16,042 bases of DNA from Prevotella sp. (GCA_021204735.1 JAJPYV010000142.1:1-16042); one strand, 5' to 3'; counted from the first letter of the stretch, positions 6,137 to 15,029 are shown. Made by a program: numbers and translations. Notes: generated by a model from the sequence alone, not told the origin.

Positions 6137-8122
6137 TCACTTTCTCTTTGTGGCGATTACAAAGTAAGCTATTAATAGGATGTAAGCAACGAGAGATACC
6201 ACCTCAGATAGGGAGTTGTTTAGCCAGGCATCGTTCATCAAGTTAATGCCACCGAAGCGGAGCAAAGCACTGACAACACCCATGAGAGCACCACCGGCGA
6301 TAAATCCACTTGCTATAAGCGTACCCTTCTCACCACGCTCCTTGTTGACATTCTCATTTTTAGAGCGAGTAGTAACAAACCAGTTGATTGCACCTCCCAC
6401 GAGTAGTGGTATGTTGAGTTCCAAAGGAATGAACATACCAAGGGCAAAAGCAAGAGCAGGCACTTTCAGCCATGTCAATATGATTGCTATCAGCGCACCT
6501 ATACCATAGAGAATCCACGGTGCATCGATACCGTTCATCAGAGGGTCGATAACCGCAGCCATAGCATTCGCCTGCGGAGCGGCAAGTTGTCCGCTTGCAA
6601 AACCGTAAGTCTTGTCGAGCAATATCATCACACCGCAGACGGTAGCCGCCGATACCAACGTTCCAAAAAACTTCCACGACTCCTGCTTCTTCGGCGTAGA
6701 GCCAAGCCAATAACCAATCTTCAAGTCGGTTATAAACGAGCCAGAAACCGACAAGGCAGTGCACACAACGCCACCCATGATAAGGGCAGCCACCATGCCG
6801 CCAGTACCTTTAAGACCTACGGCTACCATTACCACGGAAGTGAGGATAAGTGTCATAAGTGTCATTCCAGACACAGGATTGCTGCCCACGATTGCTATGG
6901 CATTTGCGGCTACTGTGGTAAAAAGGAAAGCTATTATTGCCACGAGGAGCAGTCCGATAATAGCAAACAACAGGTTACCATGCATCACGCCAGCCCAGAA
7001 GAAGATGAATATGGCTATTATCGAGGCTATTACACCTATGGCTATTACCTTGAACGAGATGTCGCGCTGTGTCCTAAGTTGAGCTTTATCATCTTTTTTG
7101 CCACCTTTCATTTCCCTTGCAGCCAAGCCAACCGCATTGCGGATGATACCCCACGACTTGATTATGCCTATTATACCCGCCATTGCGATACCACCGATAC
7201 CGATGTACTTGCCGTATGAGGTGAAGATAACCTCTGGGGACATTGCTCCAACAGGGTCGGTTATGGAAGGATTCCACATATTCAACACGTCATTGGGGAA
7301 GATGAGAGCCATTCCCGGCACGATAATCCACCACACAGCCACCGAACCGAGACAGATGATAAAGGCATATTTAAGACCTACGATATAGCCAAGACCGAGA
7401 ACTGCCGCACCAGTATTTACCTTAAAAACGAGCTTTGCCTTGTCAGCAAGAGCCTCGCCCCAACCGAACACTCTCGTGGTGAAATTCTCGTTCCACCAAC
7501 CGAAAGTGGCAACTATAAAGTCATATATACCACCTACAAGACCGGCTATCAGCAATGGTTTAGCCTGTTTGCCACCCTTCGCGCCACTGACAAGCACCTG
7601 TGTTGTCGCTGTTGCTTCTGGGAAAGGGTACTTGCCGTGCATGTCACTGACAAAATACTTACGGAACGGTATGAGAAAGAGAATGCCAAGGATACCACCA
7701 AGCAGAGAACTGAGGAAAATCTGGATGAACGATGCACTCATTTCAGGGTATTTATCCTTGAGGATGTAGATAGCCGGTAAGGTAAAGATAGCACCTGCCA
7801 CCACAGCACCCGAACAGGCGCCTATACTCTGGATGATGACATTCTCGCCTAAGGCATTGTTTCGTTTTGCGGCTGTAGACACCCCGACAGCGATTATGGC
7901 GATAGGTATGGCAGCCTCGAACACTTGTCCCACACGCAAACCAAGATAGGCAGCTGCGGCAGAGAAGAGTATTGCCATAAGCACACCCCATGTAACCGAC
8001 CAACCATTTACTTCTGGATAAGACCTCTTTGGGTTCATCACAGGTTTGTATTCCTCGCCCTCTTTCAGTTCGGTGAAAGCATTATCGGGCAACTGCATGT
8101 TGTCTTTCTCTTTTTGTTCCAT
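6137..8122 (-). CDS. OPT family oligopeptide transporter
   Basis: 661 aa inner-membrane protein with about 14-16 hydrophobic segments and almost no soluble domain. The N-terminal cytoplasmic stretch of about 40 residues (ELKEGEEYKPVMNPKRSYPEV) leads into WSVTWGVLMAILFSAAAAYLGLRVGQVFEAAIPIAI, the conserved opening of the prokaryotic OPT family (TC 2.A.67), and later segments such as NPVSGMTLMT are also family features. These carriers are believed to import short peptides by proton symport; iron-chelate substrates are known in eukaryotic relatives. ATG at 8120-8122 is the first start; a second Met at residue 9 is possible. It is preceded on the same strand by the pectate lyase gene and a terminator, and no promoter of the usual type was seen in the 38 bases between terminator and ATG. 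Confidence 0.92.
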   Translation of the reverse strand: MEQKEKDNMQLPDNAFTELKEGEEYKPVMNPKRSYPEVNGWSVTWGVLMAILFSAAAAYLGLRVGQVFEAAIPIAIIAVGVSTAAKRNNALGENVIIQSIGACSGAVVAGAIFTLPAIYILKDKYPEMSASFIQIFLSSLLGGILGILFLIPFRKYFVSDMHGKYPFPEATATTQVLVSGAKGGKQAKPLLIAGLVGGIYDFIVATFGWWNENFTTRVFGWGEALADKAKLVFKVNTGAAVLGLGYIVGLKYAFIICLGSVAVWWIIVPGMALIFPNDVLNMWNPSITDPVGAMSPEVIFTSYGKYIGIGGIAMAGIIGIIKSWGIIRNAVGLAAREMKGGKKDDKAQLRTQRDISFKVIAIGVIASIIAIFIFFWAGVMHGNLLFAIIGLLLVAIIAFLFTTVAANAIAIVGSNPVSGMTLMTLILTSVVMVAVGLKGTGGMVAALIMGGVVCTALSVSGSFITDLKIGYWLGSTPKKQESWKFFGTLVSAATVCGVMILLDKTYGFASGQLAAPQANAMAAVIDPLMNGIDAPWILYGIGALIAIILTWLKVPALAFALGMFIPLELNIPLLVGGAINWFVTTRSKNENVNKERGEKGTLIASGFIAGGALMGVVSALLRFGGINLMNDAWLNNSLSEVVSLVAYILLIAYFVIATKRK

Positions 8123-8160
8123 TGTAATTTTTAGTGATAGGGATTTAGTGGGATTGGAAA

Positions 8161-8201
8161 GAAAAGAAAAAGGACTGGCAAGCCCTATCTCGTCAGTCCT
8201 T
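8161..8201 (-). terminator. Intrinsic terminator of the pectate lyase gene
   Basis: On the minus strand AAGGACTG (8194-8201) and CAGTCCTT (8170-8177) form a perfect 8-bp stem with a 16-base loop. A T-rich tail TTTCTTTTC follows at once. It begins 10 bases after the pectate lyase stop, so termination of that gene is the natural reading. Confidence 0.8.
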
Positions 8202-8210
8202 AATCCACAA

Positions 8211-9452
8211 TTATTTAATTATTTCTTTAGTTGTCTTTATCGTGCCATCAGACATCTGACGAACAACAATGTTCATGCCTTTCTGCGGCTGTGATAACTT
8301 CATACCCGATGGAGAATAGTAGTTTATACCAACCGTCTTGGTATCACTGCTGATTATCTGACCGATACCTGTGTCAATACCTTCACCATAAGTGATATTC
8401 AAAGTAGCACCTGCATGAGTGCTGACTTCAGTCTCAACGAGATCTACATCATAACCTTCGAGCTCATATTTTTCTGAAGGGATAAAATAATCATTGTCAC
8501 CACTTTTATGCTGATAATCATCTACACCTAAACAGCCGGAAACTGTCAAGTTATAATCGGTATATGAACCGCTTGTAGCATAATTCTTATATGGATACTT
8601 GATACCGTCAACGAAAGTACACCTGTCAATATATACGTTGCTCATATAACCTGTTCCGACACAATAGTTATTTCCTGTACATGAATAAAGACAGTTGAGC
8701 AGATGCACCTGACCAAAACGTATCCTCGGCATTCTCTCCTTACAACCATCATCCCACCAACAGCTATAGAAAGTAGTGTTCAGATGTCCTTTATCTTTGG
8801 TTGCATTGCTATCACTACCACCCCAAAGATTGCTGAAACGATGGTCATTAGAACCACCAGAACCACCAGACCACGGTGATATGAGATAATGGAAACGGCA
8901 CCATGAAACGCAGATATAGTCGGAACCGTTGTTACAGTCAAAGTTTCCGTCAACACCATCCTGGAAATCACAGTGGTCAACCCACATATACTTACAACCA
9001 GTAAAGTTGAGATTGTCGTTTCCATCAATATCGTATGCACCAGCACTCTTGAAAGTTACATTACGGATAATAAAGTTTTGACAAGAACTCAAGCTCAATA
9101 TTCCAGTTGAGTCAACATTTGCTGTATGATAAGGATTTACAAAAGCAGAACCAGGAAGACCATATATCGTCTTGTTCTGCACGCTGCTTAATTTCAAAAC
9201 CGGTCCAGGAAATTGTATCTCTCCTTGGACGTAGATTGTTTTGTAATCAGTTCCTTTCAGTTCTGCAACAAGCTCGTCGTATGTCGTAACGAGTACAGGA
9301 TTCTCTTCATTACCTCCTGTTACCTGCCTTGCACCAAGCGTAGCCCACCCTACAGGCTCATTGTAATCATACTCAGAAATCTGTGCCATTCCTGAAGTAG
9401 CAAACGCCATACTTGCTATGACGCATAATAGTGTAGATTTAAAGATTCTCAT
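8211..9452 (-). CDS. Secreted pectate lyase, polysaccharide lyase family 1
   Basis: 413 aa. Pectate lyases cut polygalacturonate by beta-elimination, giving 4,5-unsaturated products. Residues 1-23 are a signal peptide (MRIFKSTLLCVIASMAFATSGMA) with likely cleavage before Q24, as is common in Bacteroidetes. The parallel beta-helix shows WVDHCDF at 157-163 and DGVDGNFD with D168 and D172 as likely calcium ligands; R240-M-P-R-I-R245 matches the RxPxxR motif that includes the catalytic arginine R218 of PelC, followed by FGQVHLLNC. The mature protein has about 13 cysteines, many for a lyase. The last 40 residues (YYSPSGMKLSQPQKG... to KEIIK) resemble the short C-terminal tails of Prevotella secreted enzymes, possibly a type 9 sorting-like domain. 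It is monocistronic by its terminator, with a likely promoter at 9540-9547. Confidence 0.92.
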   Translation of the reverse strand: MRIFKSTLLCVIASMAFATSGMAQISEYDYNEPVGWATLGARQVTGGNEENPVLVTTYDELVAELKGTDYKTIYVQGEIQFPGPVLKLSSVQNKTIYGLPGSAFVNPYHTANVDSTGILSLSSCQNFIIRNVTFKSAGAYDIDGNDNLNFTGCKYMWVDHCDFQDGVDGNFDCNNGSDYICVSWCRFHYLISPWSGGSGGSNDHRFSNLWGGSDSNATKDKGHLNTTFYSCWWDDGCKERMPRIRFGQVHLLNCLYSCTGNNYCVGTGYMSNVYIDRCTFVDGIKYPYKNYATSGSYTDYNLTVSGCLGVDDYQHKSGDNDYFIPSEKYELEGYDVDLVETEVSTHAGATLNITYGEGIDTGIGQIISSDTKTVGINYYSPSGMKLSQPQKGMNIVVRQMSDGTIKTTKEIIK

Positions 9453-9533
9453 AGTAGTAAAAATTATTTTTTAATATTATATTTTCGTATAACTCTCTCA
9501 TTGACGATAAACCAAAACATTTTTGTTTCATAC

Positions 9534-9547
9534 AATTTGCAAATTTA
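9534..9547 (-). promoter_or_regulatory. Likely pectate lyase promoter -7 with overlapping dyad
   Basis: On the minus strand TAAATTTG (9540-9547) fits TAnnTTTG; no good -33 TTTG is seen. It overlaps the perfect 12-base palindrome AATTTGCAAATT (9534-9545), a possible operator. The leader would be about 80 bases. The rest of the 9453-9683 gap is A/T-rich without genes. Confidence 0.4.
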
Positions 9548-9683
9548 ATTAAAATATAAATACACAGAGAAAAAAATTGAGAATTTATAAAATATTTTCA
9601 GTGGCATTAACGGTGTTTTGTAAAATAAGAAAATATATAATAATGATACTATAGTCAAAAGTGACCAAAAAAGTTGCAATTTT

Positions 9684-9714
9684 TTTGCGTTTAATCGTAT
9701 TTGCTTTAACTTTG
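9684..9714 (+). promoter_or_regulatory. metK promoter
   Basis: TTTG (9684-9687), 19 bases, TAACTTTG (9707-9714): a complete match to the Bacteroidetes primary promoter. The start near 9721 leaves only about 20 bases before the metK ATG, too short for a SAM riboswitch. Confidence 0.8.
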
Positions 9715-9741
9715 CAACCTATTATTACATAAGCAACTGAA

Positions 9742-11001
9742 ATGGCATATTTATTCACATCAGAATCGGTGTCGGAAGGGCATCCTGACAAGGTAGCCGA
9801 CCAAATATCCGATGCAATACTCGATCAGTTTTTAGCATACGATGACAAGGCAAGAGTGGCGATTGAGACTCTCGTTACAACTGGACAGGCAGTGATAGCC
9901 GGAGAGGTTAGCAGCGAGGAATATGTTGACTTGCAAACGATTGCCCGTAACACGATAAAAAAAATCGGATACACCAAATCAGAATACCAATTTGACGGTG
10001 ACTCTTGCGGTATTCTTAACGCCATCCACGAACAGAGCGATGACATAAATAGAGGTGTGGACAACGGGAAGGAAGAAGACCAGGGAGCCGGCGACCAGGG
10101 CATGATGTTCGGATACGCCTGCAATGAGACAGACAACTATATGCCCGTTTCACTTGACCTCGCCCATCTTATCATGAAGACTCTTGCCGACATACGCAAG
10201 GAAGGAAAGGTGATGACCTATTTACGACCCGATGCAAAGAGTCAGGTTACAGTAGAATATGATGACAATGGCACTGCAAGACGCATTGACACGATAGTAG
10301 TATCAACACAGCACGATGAGTTTGACCCTGATGATGAAAAGATGCTTGCCAAAATCAAAGATGATGTGATAAATATTCTTATCCCACGTGTCAAGAGTAG
10401 TTTAAACAGCGAGAAAGTGCTGTCATTGTTCAATGATGACATAAAATATTTTGTAAACCCGACAGGCAAATTTGTTATCGGCGGGCCCCATGGAGACACC
10501 GGACTTACAGGAAGGAAGATAATAGTGGACACCTACGGAGGCAAAGGAGCGCATGGAGGTGGCGCATTTTCCGGCAAGGACTCCAGTAAGGTTGACCGTT
10601 CGGCAGCCTATGCGGCACGCCACATAGCTAAGAACATGGTAGCGGCAGGTGTTTCCGATGAAATATTAGTACAAGTGAGTTACGCCATTGGTGTCGCCAA
10701 ACCAGTAAGCATATACGTGAACACATACGGCAAGAACCACACCAACATGACCGATGGAGAGATAGCCTCATGGATTGGTAAACATTTTGACCTACGTCCG
10801 AAAGCAATAGAAAAAGCCTTGAAACTACGCCAGCCGATATTCAGTGAGACGGCAGCCTACGGTCACATGGGACGGAAAAACGAAATGAAGAAAAAAATAT
10901 TTACCAGTCGTTATCACGAAACGAAAGTAATGGAAGTGGAATTGTTCACATGGGAGAAGCTCGACAAGAAAGATGAGATAAAAGCGGCATTCGGATTATA
11001 A
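9742..11001 (+). CDS. metK: S-adenosylmethionine synthetase
   Basis: 419 aa cytoplasmic enzyme that makes S-adenosylmethionine from methionine and ATP, with release of phosphate and diphosphate. All signatures are present: SEGHPDK with H14 and D16 (H14 is catalytic in E. coli), GAGDQG at 115-120, [20 protein letters not shown], and [18 protein letters not shown] with the ATP-phosphate-binding lysine. It is somewhat longer than the 384 aa E. coli enzyme, as is usual in this phylum. The ATG at 9742 puts the family N-terminus ([17 protein letters not shown]) in place. It has a strong promoter and no riboswitch. The DUF4271 gene starts 35 bases after its stop, so metK may lead the following gene cluster. 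Confidence 0.97.
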   Translation: MAYLFTSESVSEGHPDKVADQISDAILDQFLAYDDKARVAIETLVTTGQAVIAGEVSSEEYVDLQTIARNTIKKIGYTKSEYQFDGDSCGILNAIHEQSDDINRGVDNGKEEDQGAGDQGMMFGYACNETDNYMPVSLDLAHLIMKTLADIRKEGKVMTYLRPDAKSQVTVEYDDNGTARRIDTIVVSTQHDEFDPDDEKMLAKIKDDVINILIPRVKSSLNSEKVLSLFNDDIKYFVNPTGKFVIGGPHGDTGLTGRKIIVDTYGGKGAHGGGAFSGKDSSKVDRSAAYAARHIAKNMVAAGVSDEILVQVSYAIGVAKPVSIYVNTYGKNHTNMTDGEIASWIGKHFDLRPKAIEKALKLRQPIFSETAAYGHMGRKNEMKKKIFTSRYHETKVMEVELFTWEKLDKKDEIKAAFGL

Positions 11002-11036
11002 GTATCTGATTGATTTTTGACAGATATTGCGAGGCA

Positions 11037-12071
11037 ATGACATTCTTACAGGTAGACTCAACAGAAGTTGCCGATTCCCATAATTTGGAAGAACCGACAG
11101 TTGGTGAAAGACAAACGGATGTCGTTCAGCAACAAAATATTGTGCCGATAACATCAAAACCTGTACGAAACCACATAAAAAAAGACACTCTACAAACATA
11201 CACCTTTACGGAAGAAAAAGGGCAAGAGAACGAAAGCGACACCGATTCCCTGCAACTTTATGAAGAGGCAATTACAGAATGCGAAGATTCCGATGAATTA
11301 CCACTTTATTATAAAGAAAACTATTTTTTTAGTGACTCTTTGCTCTATAGTAAAGGTACAAGAGCATTGAATGGCATTTCGGGAAATCCTTTGCCCTATA
11401 CAATCAGAAACGACAACATGATAACATCCATTTTGTTGGTATGCTTCATTCTCGTTTTGATAGGATTGTCTAAAACAGGGCGGTTAATCGCCCGACAAAC
11501 GAAAGGATTTTTTAACGAGCATAGAAAACACACGGCAGAATATACAGAGACTACCAACGAGTATCGTTTCCAATTTTTTTTAGTTTTACAGTCATGTCTT
11601 CTTTTTGCGCTGTTGTCATTCATCTACACACAACAATTTGCAGATACGACATTCTTCATAATGCCTATCTATCTTCAATTGACAATATTTTTTGCTGTGT
11701 TCGTAGCATATTTTTCCATTAAAACCTTATTATATTGGGTTGTTAACAGCGTATTTTTCGACAAGAGCAGTAATATGGTATGGCTCAAATCATTACTCTT
11801 TATCACATCAGTAGAAGGCATAGCATTATTCCCCTTGGTAGTAATACTTTCATATATCAACCTTCCCATTATTTATGGGACATTTTACTTATGTTTTGTT
11901 ATAATAATTGTCAAAATACTTTTATTTTATAAGTGTTTTGTTACGTTTTTCCGACAGAAAGTCTTTTGTTTGCAAATTATTTTGTACTTTTGTGCCCTTG
12001 AAATAATACCTCTTCTCTTTTTGTGGGGAACTTTGGTAAAGATAATAGACTGTTTTAAGATAAACATTTAG
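11037..12071 (+). CDS. DUF4271 family membrane protein
   Basis: 344 aa from ATG at 11037; a TTG at 11010 in frame would add nine residues and is less likely. The first ~127 residues are soluble, acidic and low in complexity (rich in E, D, S, T, with QENESDTDSLQLYEEA). From about residue 128 the chain has roughly seven hydrophobic segments (ITSILLVCFILVLIGL and onward), ending LFLWGTLVKIIDCFKINI. I recognise the membrane part as DUF4271, a Bacteroidetes family without known function. Charged residues are concentrated in the short loops. It precedes the hemD-like gene by 11 bases in what is a recurring arrangement in this phylum, so it is probably in the same transcript. The function is unknown; a role in membrane protein or envelope assembly is only suggested by linkage to yidD. 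Confidence 0.85.
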   Translation: MTFLQVDSTEVADSHNLEEPTVGERQTDVVQQQNIVPITSKPVRNHIKKDTLQTYTFTEEKGQENESDTDSLQLYEEAITECEDSDELPLYYKENYFFSDSLLYSKGTRALNGISGNPLPYTIRNDNMITSILLVCFILVLIGLSKTGRLIARQTKGFFNEHRKHTAEYTETTNEYRFQFFLVLQSCLLFALLSFIYTQQFADTTFFIMPIYLQLTIFFAVFVAYFSIKTLLYWVVNSVFFDKSSNMVWLKSLLFITSVEGIALFPLVVILSYINLPIIYGTFYLCFVIIIVKILLFYKCFVTFFRQKVFCLQIILYFCALEIIPLLFLWGTLVKIIDCFKINI

Positions 12072-12082
12072 GATTTTGACTG

Positions 12083-12829
12083 ATGGTAAAGAGGATTTTA
12101 ATATCGCAACCAAAACCTACGAGCGAAAAATCGCCATATTATGATATGGAACGGGACTACAATGTGGAAATGGTCTTTCGGCCGTTTATTAAAGTTGAGG
12201 GTATTTCATCAAGAGAATTTCGCCAGCAAAAGATAAGCATCCTCAATTACACATCTATCGTTTTCACATCACGCCATGCTATTGACCACTTCTTTAAGTT
12301 GGCTAACGAGATGAGGATAGAGATTCCCGAAACAATGAAATATTTCTGTGTGACGGAGACAATAGCCTTATATATCCAGAAATACGTGCAATATCGCAAA
12401 CGTAAGGTATTCTTCGGCAAGACTGGAAAGATACAAGACTTGATACCAGTGATGCAAAAACATAAAACAGAGAAATTCCTCATCCCGATGAGCGATGTGC
12501 ATGATGATAGTGTCAAGAAATTGCTTGATGCGAAGAAACTAAACCATACGGAATGCGTGATGTACCGTACTGTCAGCAACGATTTCACCGAAGAAGAGGT
12601 AAAGACATTCGACTATGATATGTGTATCTTTTTCAGTCCCTCGGGAATAAGCGCATTCAAGTCAACATTCAAAGACACAAAGAACGACAAAGTGGTAGTG
12701 GGCACTTTCGGACCTGCGACAGCGAAGGCTGCACATGATGCAGGACTGAATGTAGGAATGGAGGCACCCACAAAGGAATATCCTTCCATGACAAGTGCTT
12801 TGAAAAACTTCCTGCAAAACAATAAGTAA
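12083..12829 (+). CDS. hemD: Uroporphyrinogen-III synthase family protein
   Basis: 248 aa. The HemD family cyclises hydroxymethylbilane to uroporphyrinogen III. Two Rossmann-like halves are visible: the N-terminal MVKRILISQPKPTSEKSPYY with IVFTSRHAIDHF at about 60-71, and a later half with CIFFSPSGISAFKSTF and VVGTFGPATAKAAHDAGL, then the C-terminal APTKEYPSMTSALKNFL, which is the family's typical last strand and helix. HemD sequences diverge widely, so the assignment rests on these motifs and length. No other heme gene is in the window. Instead it lies 11 bases after the DUF4271 gene and 8 bases before rnpA, a setting that raises doubt about a pure heme role. Gene symbol by family. Confidence 0.8.
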   Translation: MVKRILISQPKPTSEKSPYYDMERDYNVEMVFRPFIKVEGISSREFRQQKISILNYTSIVFTSRHAIDHFFKLANEMRIEIPETMKYFCVTETIALYIQKYVQYRKRKVFFGKTGKIQDLIPVMQKHKTEKFLIPMSDVHDDSVKKLLDAKKLNHTECVMYRTVSNDFTEEEVKTFDYDMCIFFSPSGISAFKSTFKDTKNDKVVVGTFGPATAKAAHDAGLNVGMEAPTKEYPSMTSALKNFLQNNK

Positions 12830-12837
12830 AAACTGCC

Positions 12838-13248
12838 ATGCCAGAACGAGGCTCCCTGAGATTCAGAAAGGATGAGCGCATCTGCAGCAGGAAACTTATC
12901 GAACAACTTTTCGGCGGGGGATGTAGTAGAGCATTGACTGCCTTTCCAATAAGACTTGTTTACATGAAGACGGAAACCTGCGAGGGGAACCCACCCATAC
13001 AGGTACTGATTAGTGTCTCGAAGAAACATTTCAAGAGGGCGGTAAAACGTAACCGCGTGAAGAGACAACTTCGTGAAGCATATAGGAAAAACAAGTTCTT
13101 GCTCTATGAGGCATTAAAGCAACATGAGGGAATGGGCATAGCGATGGCACTTATTTGGATTGACAACAAACTGTATGAGTCGGTTGACGTGGAGAAAAGG
13201 GTTATAAACCTATTGCAAAGATTGGCGGAAAGGGTCGAAAAGCCATGA
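12838..13248 (+). CDS. rnpA: Ribonuclease P protein component
   Basis: 136 aa basic protein that binds the catalytic RNase P RNA and helps it cut the 5' leader from tRNA precursors. The hallmark RNR motif is R71-N72-R73 within [18 protein letters not shown], the alpha helix that contacts the RNA; the beginning [19 protein letters not shown] is the usual N-terminal segment. Length is slightly above the E. coli protein (119 aa). It overlaps yidD by 4 bases (ATGA at 13245-13248), as in many bacteria, but rpmH, its usual upstream neighbour elsewhere, is absent and replaced by the hemD-like gene. Confidence 0.95.
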   Translation: MPERGSLRFRKDERICSRKLIEQLFGGGCSRALTAFPIRLVYMKTETCEGNPPIQVLISVSKKHFKRAVKRNRVKRQLREAYRKNKFLLYEALKQHEGMGIAMALIWIDNKLYESVDVEKRVINLLQRLAERVEKP

Positions 13249-13487
13249 GAAATATTGCAAAATGGATAAGAAAAGTCATTGTGTGGCTACTCTGCCTGCC
13301 CATACTGTTTTACCGTAAGTGCATATCTCCCTACATCCCGCCATCGTGTCGCTTCACTCCGACATGTTCGGAATATGCCATACAAGCAATAAGGAAACAC
13401 GGTCCGTTGAAAGGTTTAGTACTTGCCGTATGGAGAATACTGAGATGCAATCCTTGGGGAGGTAGCGGTTATGACCCAGTACCATGA
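13245..13487 (+). CDS. yidD: Membrane protein insertion efficiency factor
   Basis: 80 aa, the normal length. YidD proteins are small membrane-associated factors that aid YidC-dependent insertion of inner-membrane proteins. The family block is intact: [28 protein letters not shown], with the paired cysteines, and [17 protein letters not shown] at the C-terminus. A positively charged amphipathic N-terminus ([16 protein letters not shown]) is also typical. It starts inside the rnpA stop codon, so the two are translationally coupled. yidC itself is not in this window. Confidence 0.96.
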   Translation: MRNIAKWIRKVIVWLLCLPILFYRKCISPYIPPSCRFTPTCSEYAIQAIRKHGPLKGLVLAVWRILRCNPWGGSGYDPVP

Positions 13488-13555
13488 TAAGATAAGGAGA
13501 TTCATCTATTTTTCGATAAAAATAATTAAGACAATAACAATAAAAGCATAATACG

Positions 13556-14854
13556 ATGAAAAAGAACTTTGTTGAAGAATTGAAATGGCGCGGAATGCTC
13601 AGTCAGATAATGCCCGGCACTGAAGAACTGTTGCAGAAAGAACAAGTGACAGCCTATCTTGGAACTGACCCGACGGCAGATTCTCTTCACATAGGACACC
13701 TTTGTGGCGTGATGATGCTTCGCCACTTTCAACACTGCGGTCACAAGCCATTGGCTCTTGTAGGAGGCGCAACGGGAATGATTGGCGACCCTTCAGGAAA
13801 GAGTTTAGAGAGAAATCTTCTTGATGAGGAGACTCTTCGCCATAACCAGGAATGTATAAAAAAACAACTTGCGAAATTCCTTGACTTCGAGAGCGATGCC
13901 CCAAACCGTGCGGAGTTGGTAAACAACTACGACTGGATGAAGGACATGACATTCCTGCAATTCGCCCGCGAGATTGGAAAACATATCACTGTGAACTATA
14001 TGATGGCAAAGGATAGCGTACAACAGCGTCTCAACGGAGAAGCGAGAGATGGCCTGTCTTTCACAGAGTTTACATATCAGTTGTTACAGGGCTATGACTT
14101 CCTGCACCTATATCAGACTAAAGGGTGCAAGTTGCAGATGGGAGGCAATGACCAATGGGGTAACATGACAACAGGTACAGAACTGATACGCCGCACACTC
14201 GGCAGTGAGGCTGAGGCTTTCGCACTCACCTGTCCGCTAATAACAAAGGCTGACGGAAAGAAATTCGGTAAGACAGAAAGCGGCAACATCTGGCTTGACC
14301 CTAAACGCACGTCTCCATATAAATTCTACCAATTTTGGCTCAATGTCAGTGATGATGACGCGGAACGTTATATCAAAATATTCACAAGTCTCGACAAGGA
14401 AACAATCGATGCCCTCATAGAGGAACACAAGCAAGACCCCGGCCGCCGTGTATTGCAACGCAAATTGGCAGAGGAAGTAACTGTTATGGTTCATTCCAAA
14501 GAGGACTACGACATGGCAGTGGAGGCTTCAAGTATTCTTTTCGGGAAGTCAACTAAAGACAGTTTGCTGAAACTTGATGAACAGACGTTCCTCGACATCT
14601 TCGAAGGCGTACCACAGTTTGAGATTTCCAAAGATCAGTTGGGGCAACCTGCAGTAGAACTCCTGACACTTGGAGCACCTGTTTTCGCAAGCAAGGGCGA
14701 GATGAGAAAACTCGTTCAAGGAGGCGGCGTATCATTGAACAAAGACAAACTGCAAACCTTTGACCGTGCTATTACCGCCGATGACCTTATCGATGGCAAG
14801 TACCTGCTGATACAACGAGGCAAGAAAAACTATTTCCTCATTACTGTTAAATAA
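13556..14854 (+). CDS. tyrS: Tyrosyl-tRNA synthetase
   Basis: 432 aa class I aminoacyl-tRNA synthetase that charges tRNA-Tyr with tyrosine using ATP. The HIGH motif is exact at H45-I-G-H48 ([10 protein letters not shown]) and the KMSKS-type loop is K236-F-G-K-T240, the form common in bacterial TyrRS. The tyrosine-site segment [13 protein letters not shown] and GGNDQWGN are present. The last ~65 residues carry an S4-like RNA-binding domain ([18 protein letters not shown]). The 68 bases after yidD hold an A/T-only hairpin (13507-13524, TATTTTT and AAAAATA around CGAT) but no recognisable promoter and no T-box, so it is likely read from the upstream operon. Confidence 0.96.
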   Translation: MKKNFVEELKWRGMLSQIMPGTEELLQKEQVTAYLGTDPTADSLHIGHLCGVMMLRHFQHCGHKPLALVGGATGMIGDPSGKSLERNLLDEETLRHNQECIKKQLAKFLDFESDAPNRAELVNNYDWMKDMTFLQFAREIGKHITVNYMMAKDSVQQRLNGEARDGLSFTEFTYQLLQGYDFLHLYQTKGCKLQMGGNDQWGNMTTGTELIRRTLGSEAEAFALTCPLITKADGKKFGKTESGNIWLDPKRTSPYKFYQFWLNVSDDDAERYIKIFTSLDKETIDALIEEHKQDPGRRVLQRKLAEEVTVMVHSKEDYDMAVEASSILFGKSTKDSLLKLDEQTFLDIFEGVPQFEISKDQLGQPAVELLTLGAPVFASKGEMRKLVQGGGVSLNKDKLQTFDRAITADDLIDGKYLLIQRGKKNYFLITVK

Positions 14855-14875
14855 TGCCACTGGGAGAGTAAAAAG

Positions 14876-14898
14876 CCAAAATTTAAAGAAAAATTTGG
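14876..14898 (+). repeat. Hairpin after tyrS overlapping the tRNA promoter
   Basis: CCAAAATTT (14876-14884) pairs with AAATTTGG (14891-14898), 8 bp with one bulge, loop AAAGAA. It lies 22 bases after the tyrS stop and covers the -33 element of the tRNA-Gln promoter. No T-run follows, so a tyrS terminator role is uncertain. Confidence 0.4.
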
Positions 14899-14925
14899 TC
14901 ATAGTATAAAAAAGCATTAACTTTG
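14894..14925 (+). promoter_or_regulatory. tRNA-Gln promoter
   Basis: TTTG (14894-14897), 20 bases, TAACTTTG (14918-14925): full Bacteroidetes primary-sigma match. Predicted start about 14932, four bases before the mature tRNA end. Confidence 0.8.
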
Positions 14926-14935
14926 CAGCCACGAT

Positions 14936-15006
14936 TGTCCTATGGTGTAATGGTAGCACTACAGTTTTTGGTTCTGTCAGCGGTGGTTCGAATCCGCCTG
15001 GGACAA
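14936..15006 (+). tRNA. tRNA-Gln(TTG)
   Basis: 71 bases fold as a tRNA. The acceptor stem is TGTCCTA (14936-14942) with TGGGACA (14999-15005), with one G-T pair, and the discriminator is A15006. The anticodon arm is ACAGT-TTTTGGT-TCTGT with anticodon TTG at 14968-14970, reading CAA/CAG glutamine codons. The top anticodon-stem pair is T-T, so the stem is effectively 4 bp. The T arm is GGTGG-TTCGAAT-CCGCC. CCA is not encoded, so it must be added by a nucleotidyltransferase. Confidence 0.95.
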
Positions 15007-15029
15007 CAATAAAGCAATCTATAATATTT

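Noticed and set aside
6587..7219. 210-codon open frame on the plus strand inside the OPT gene
   Set aside because: His/Tyr/Cys-rich composition typical of antisense to a hydrophobic gene; the OPT reading frame is clear.
9715..9741. SAM riboswitch before metK
   Set aside because: The promoter is so close to the ATG that the leader is only about 20 bases, too short for any known SAM aptamer.
11985..11992. TACTTTTG inside the DUF4271 gene as an internal promoter for the hemD-like gene
   Set aside because: It fits the -7 pattern, but TTTG copies upstream lie only 12 and 16 bases away and the sequence is within coding DNA; support is too weak.
13488..13555. T-box or other tRNA-sensing leader before tyrS
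   Set aside because: The 68-base gap is too short, lacks the T-box sequence and specifier hairpin, and T-boxes are mainly a Gram-positive device.
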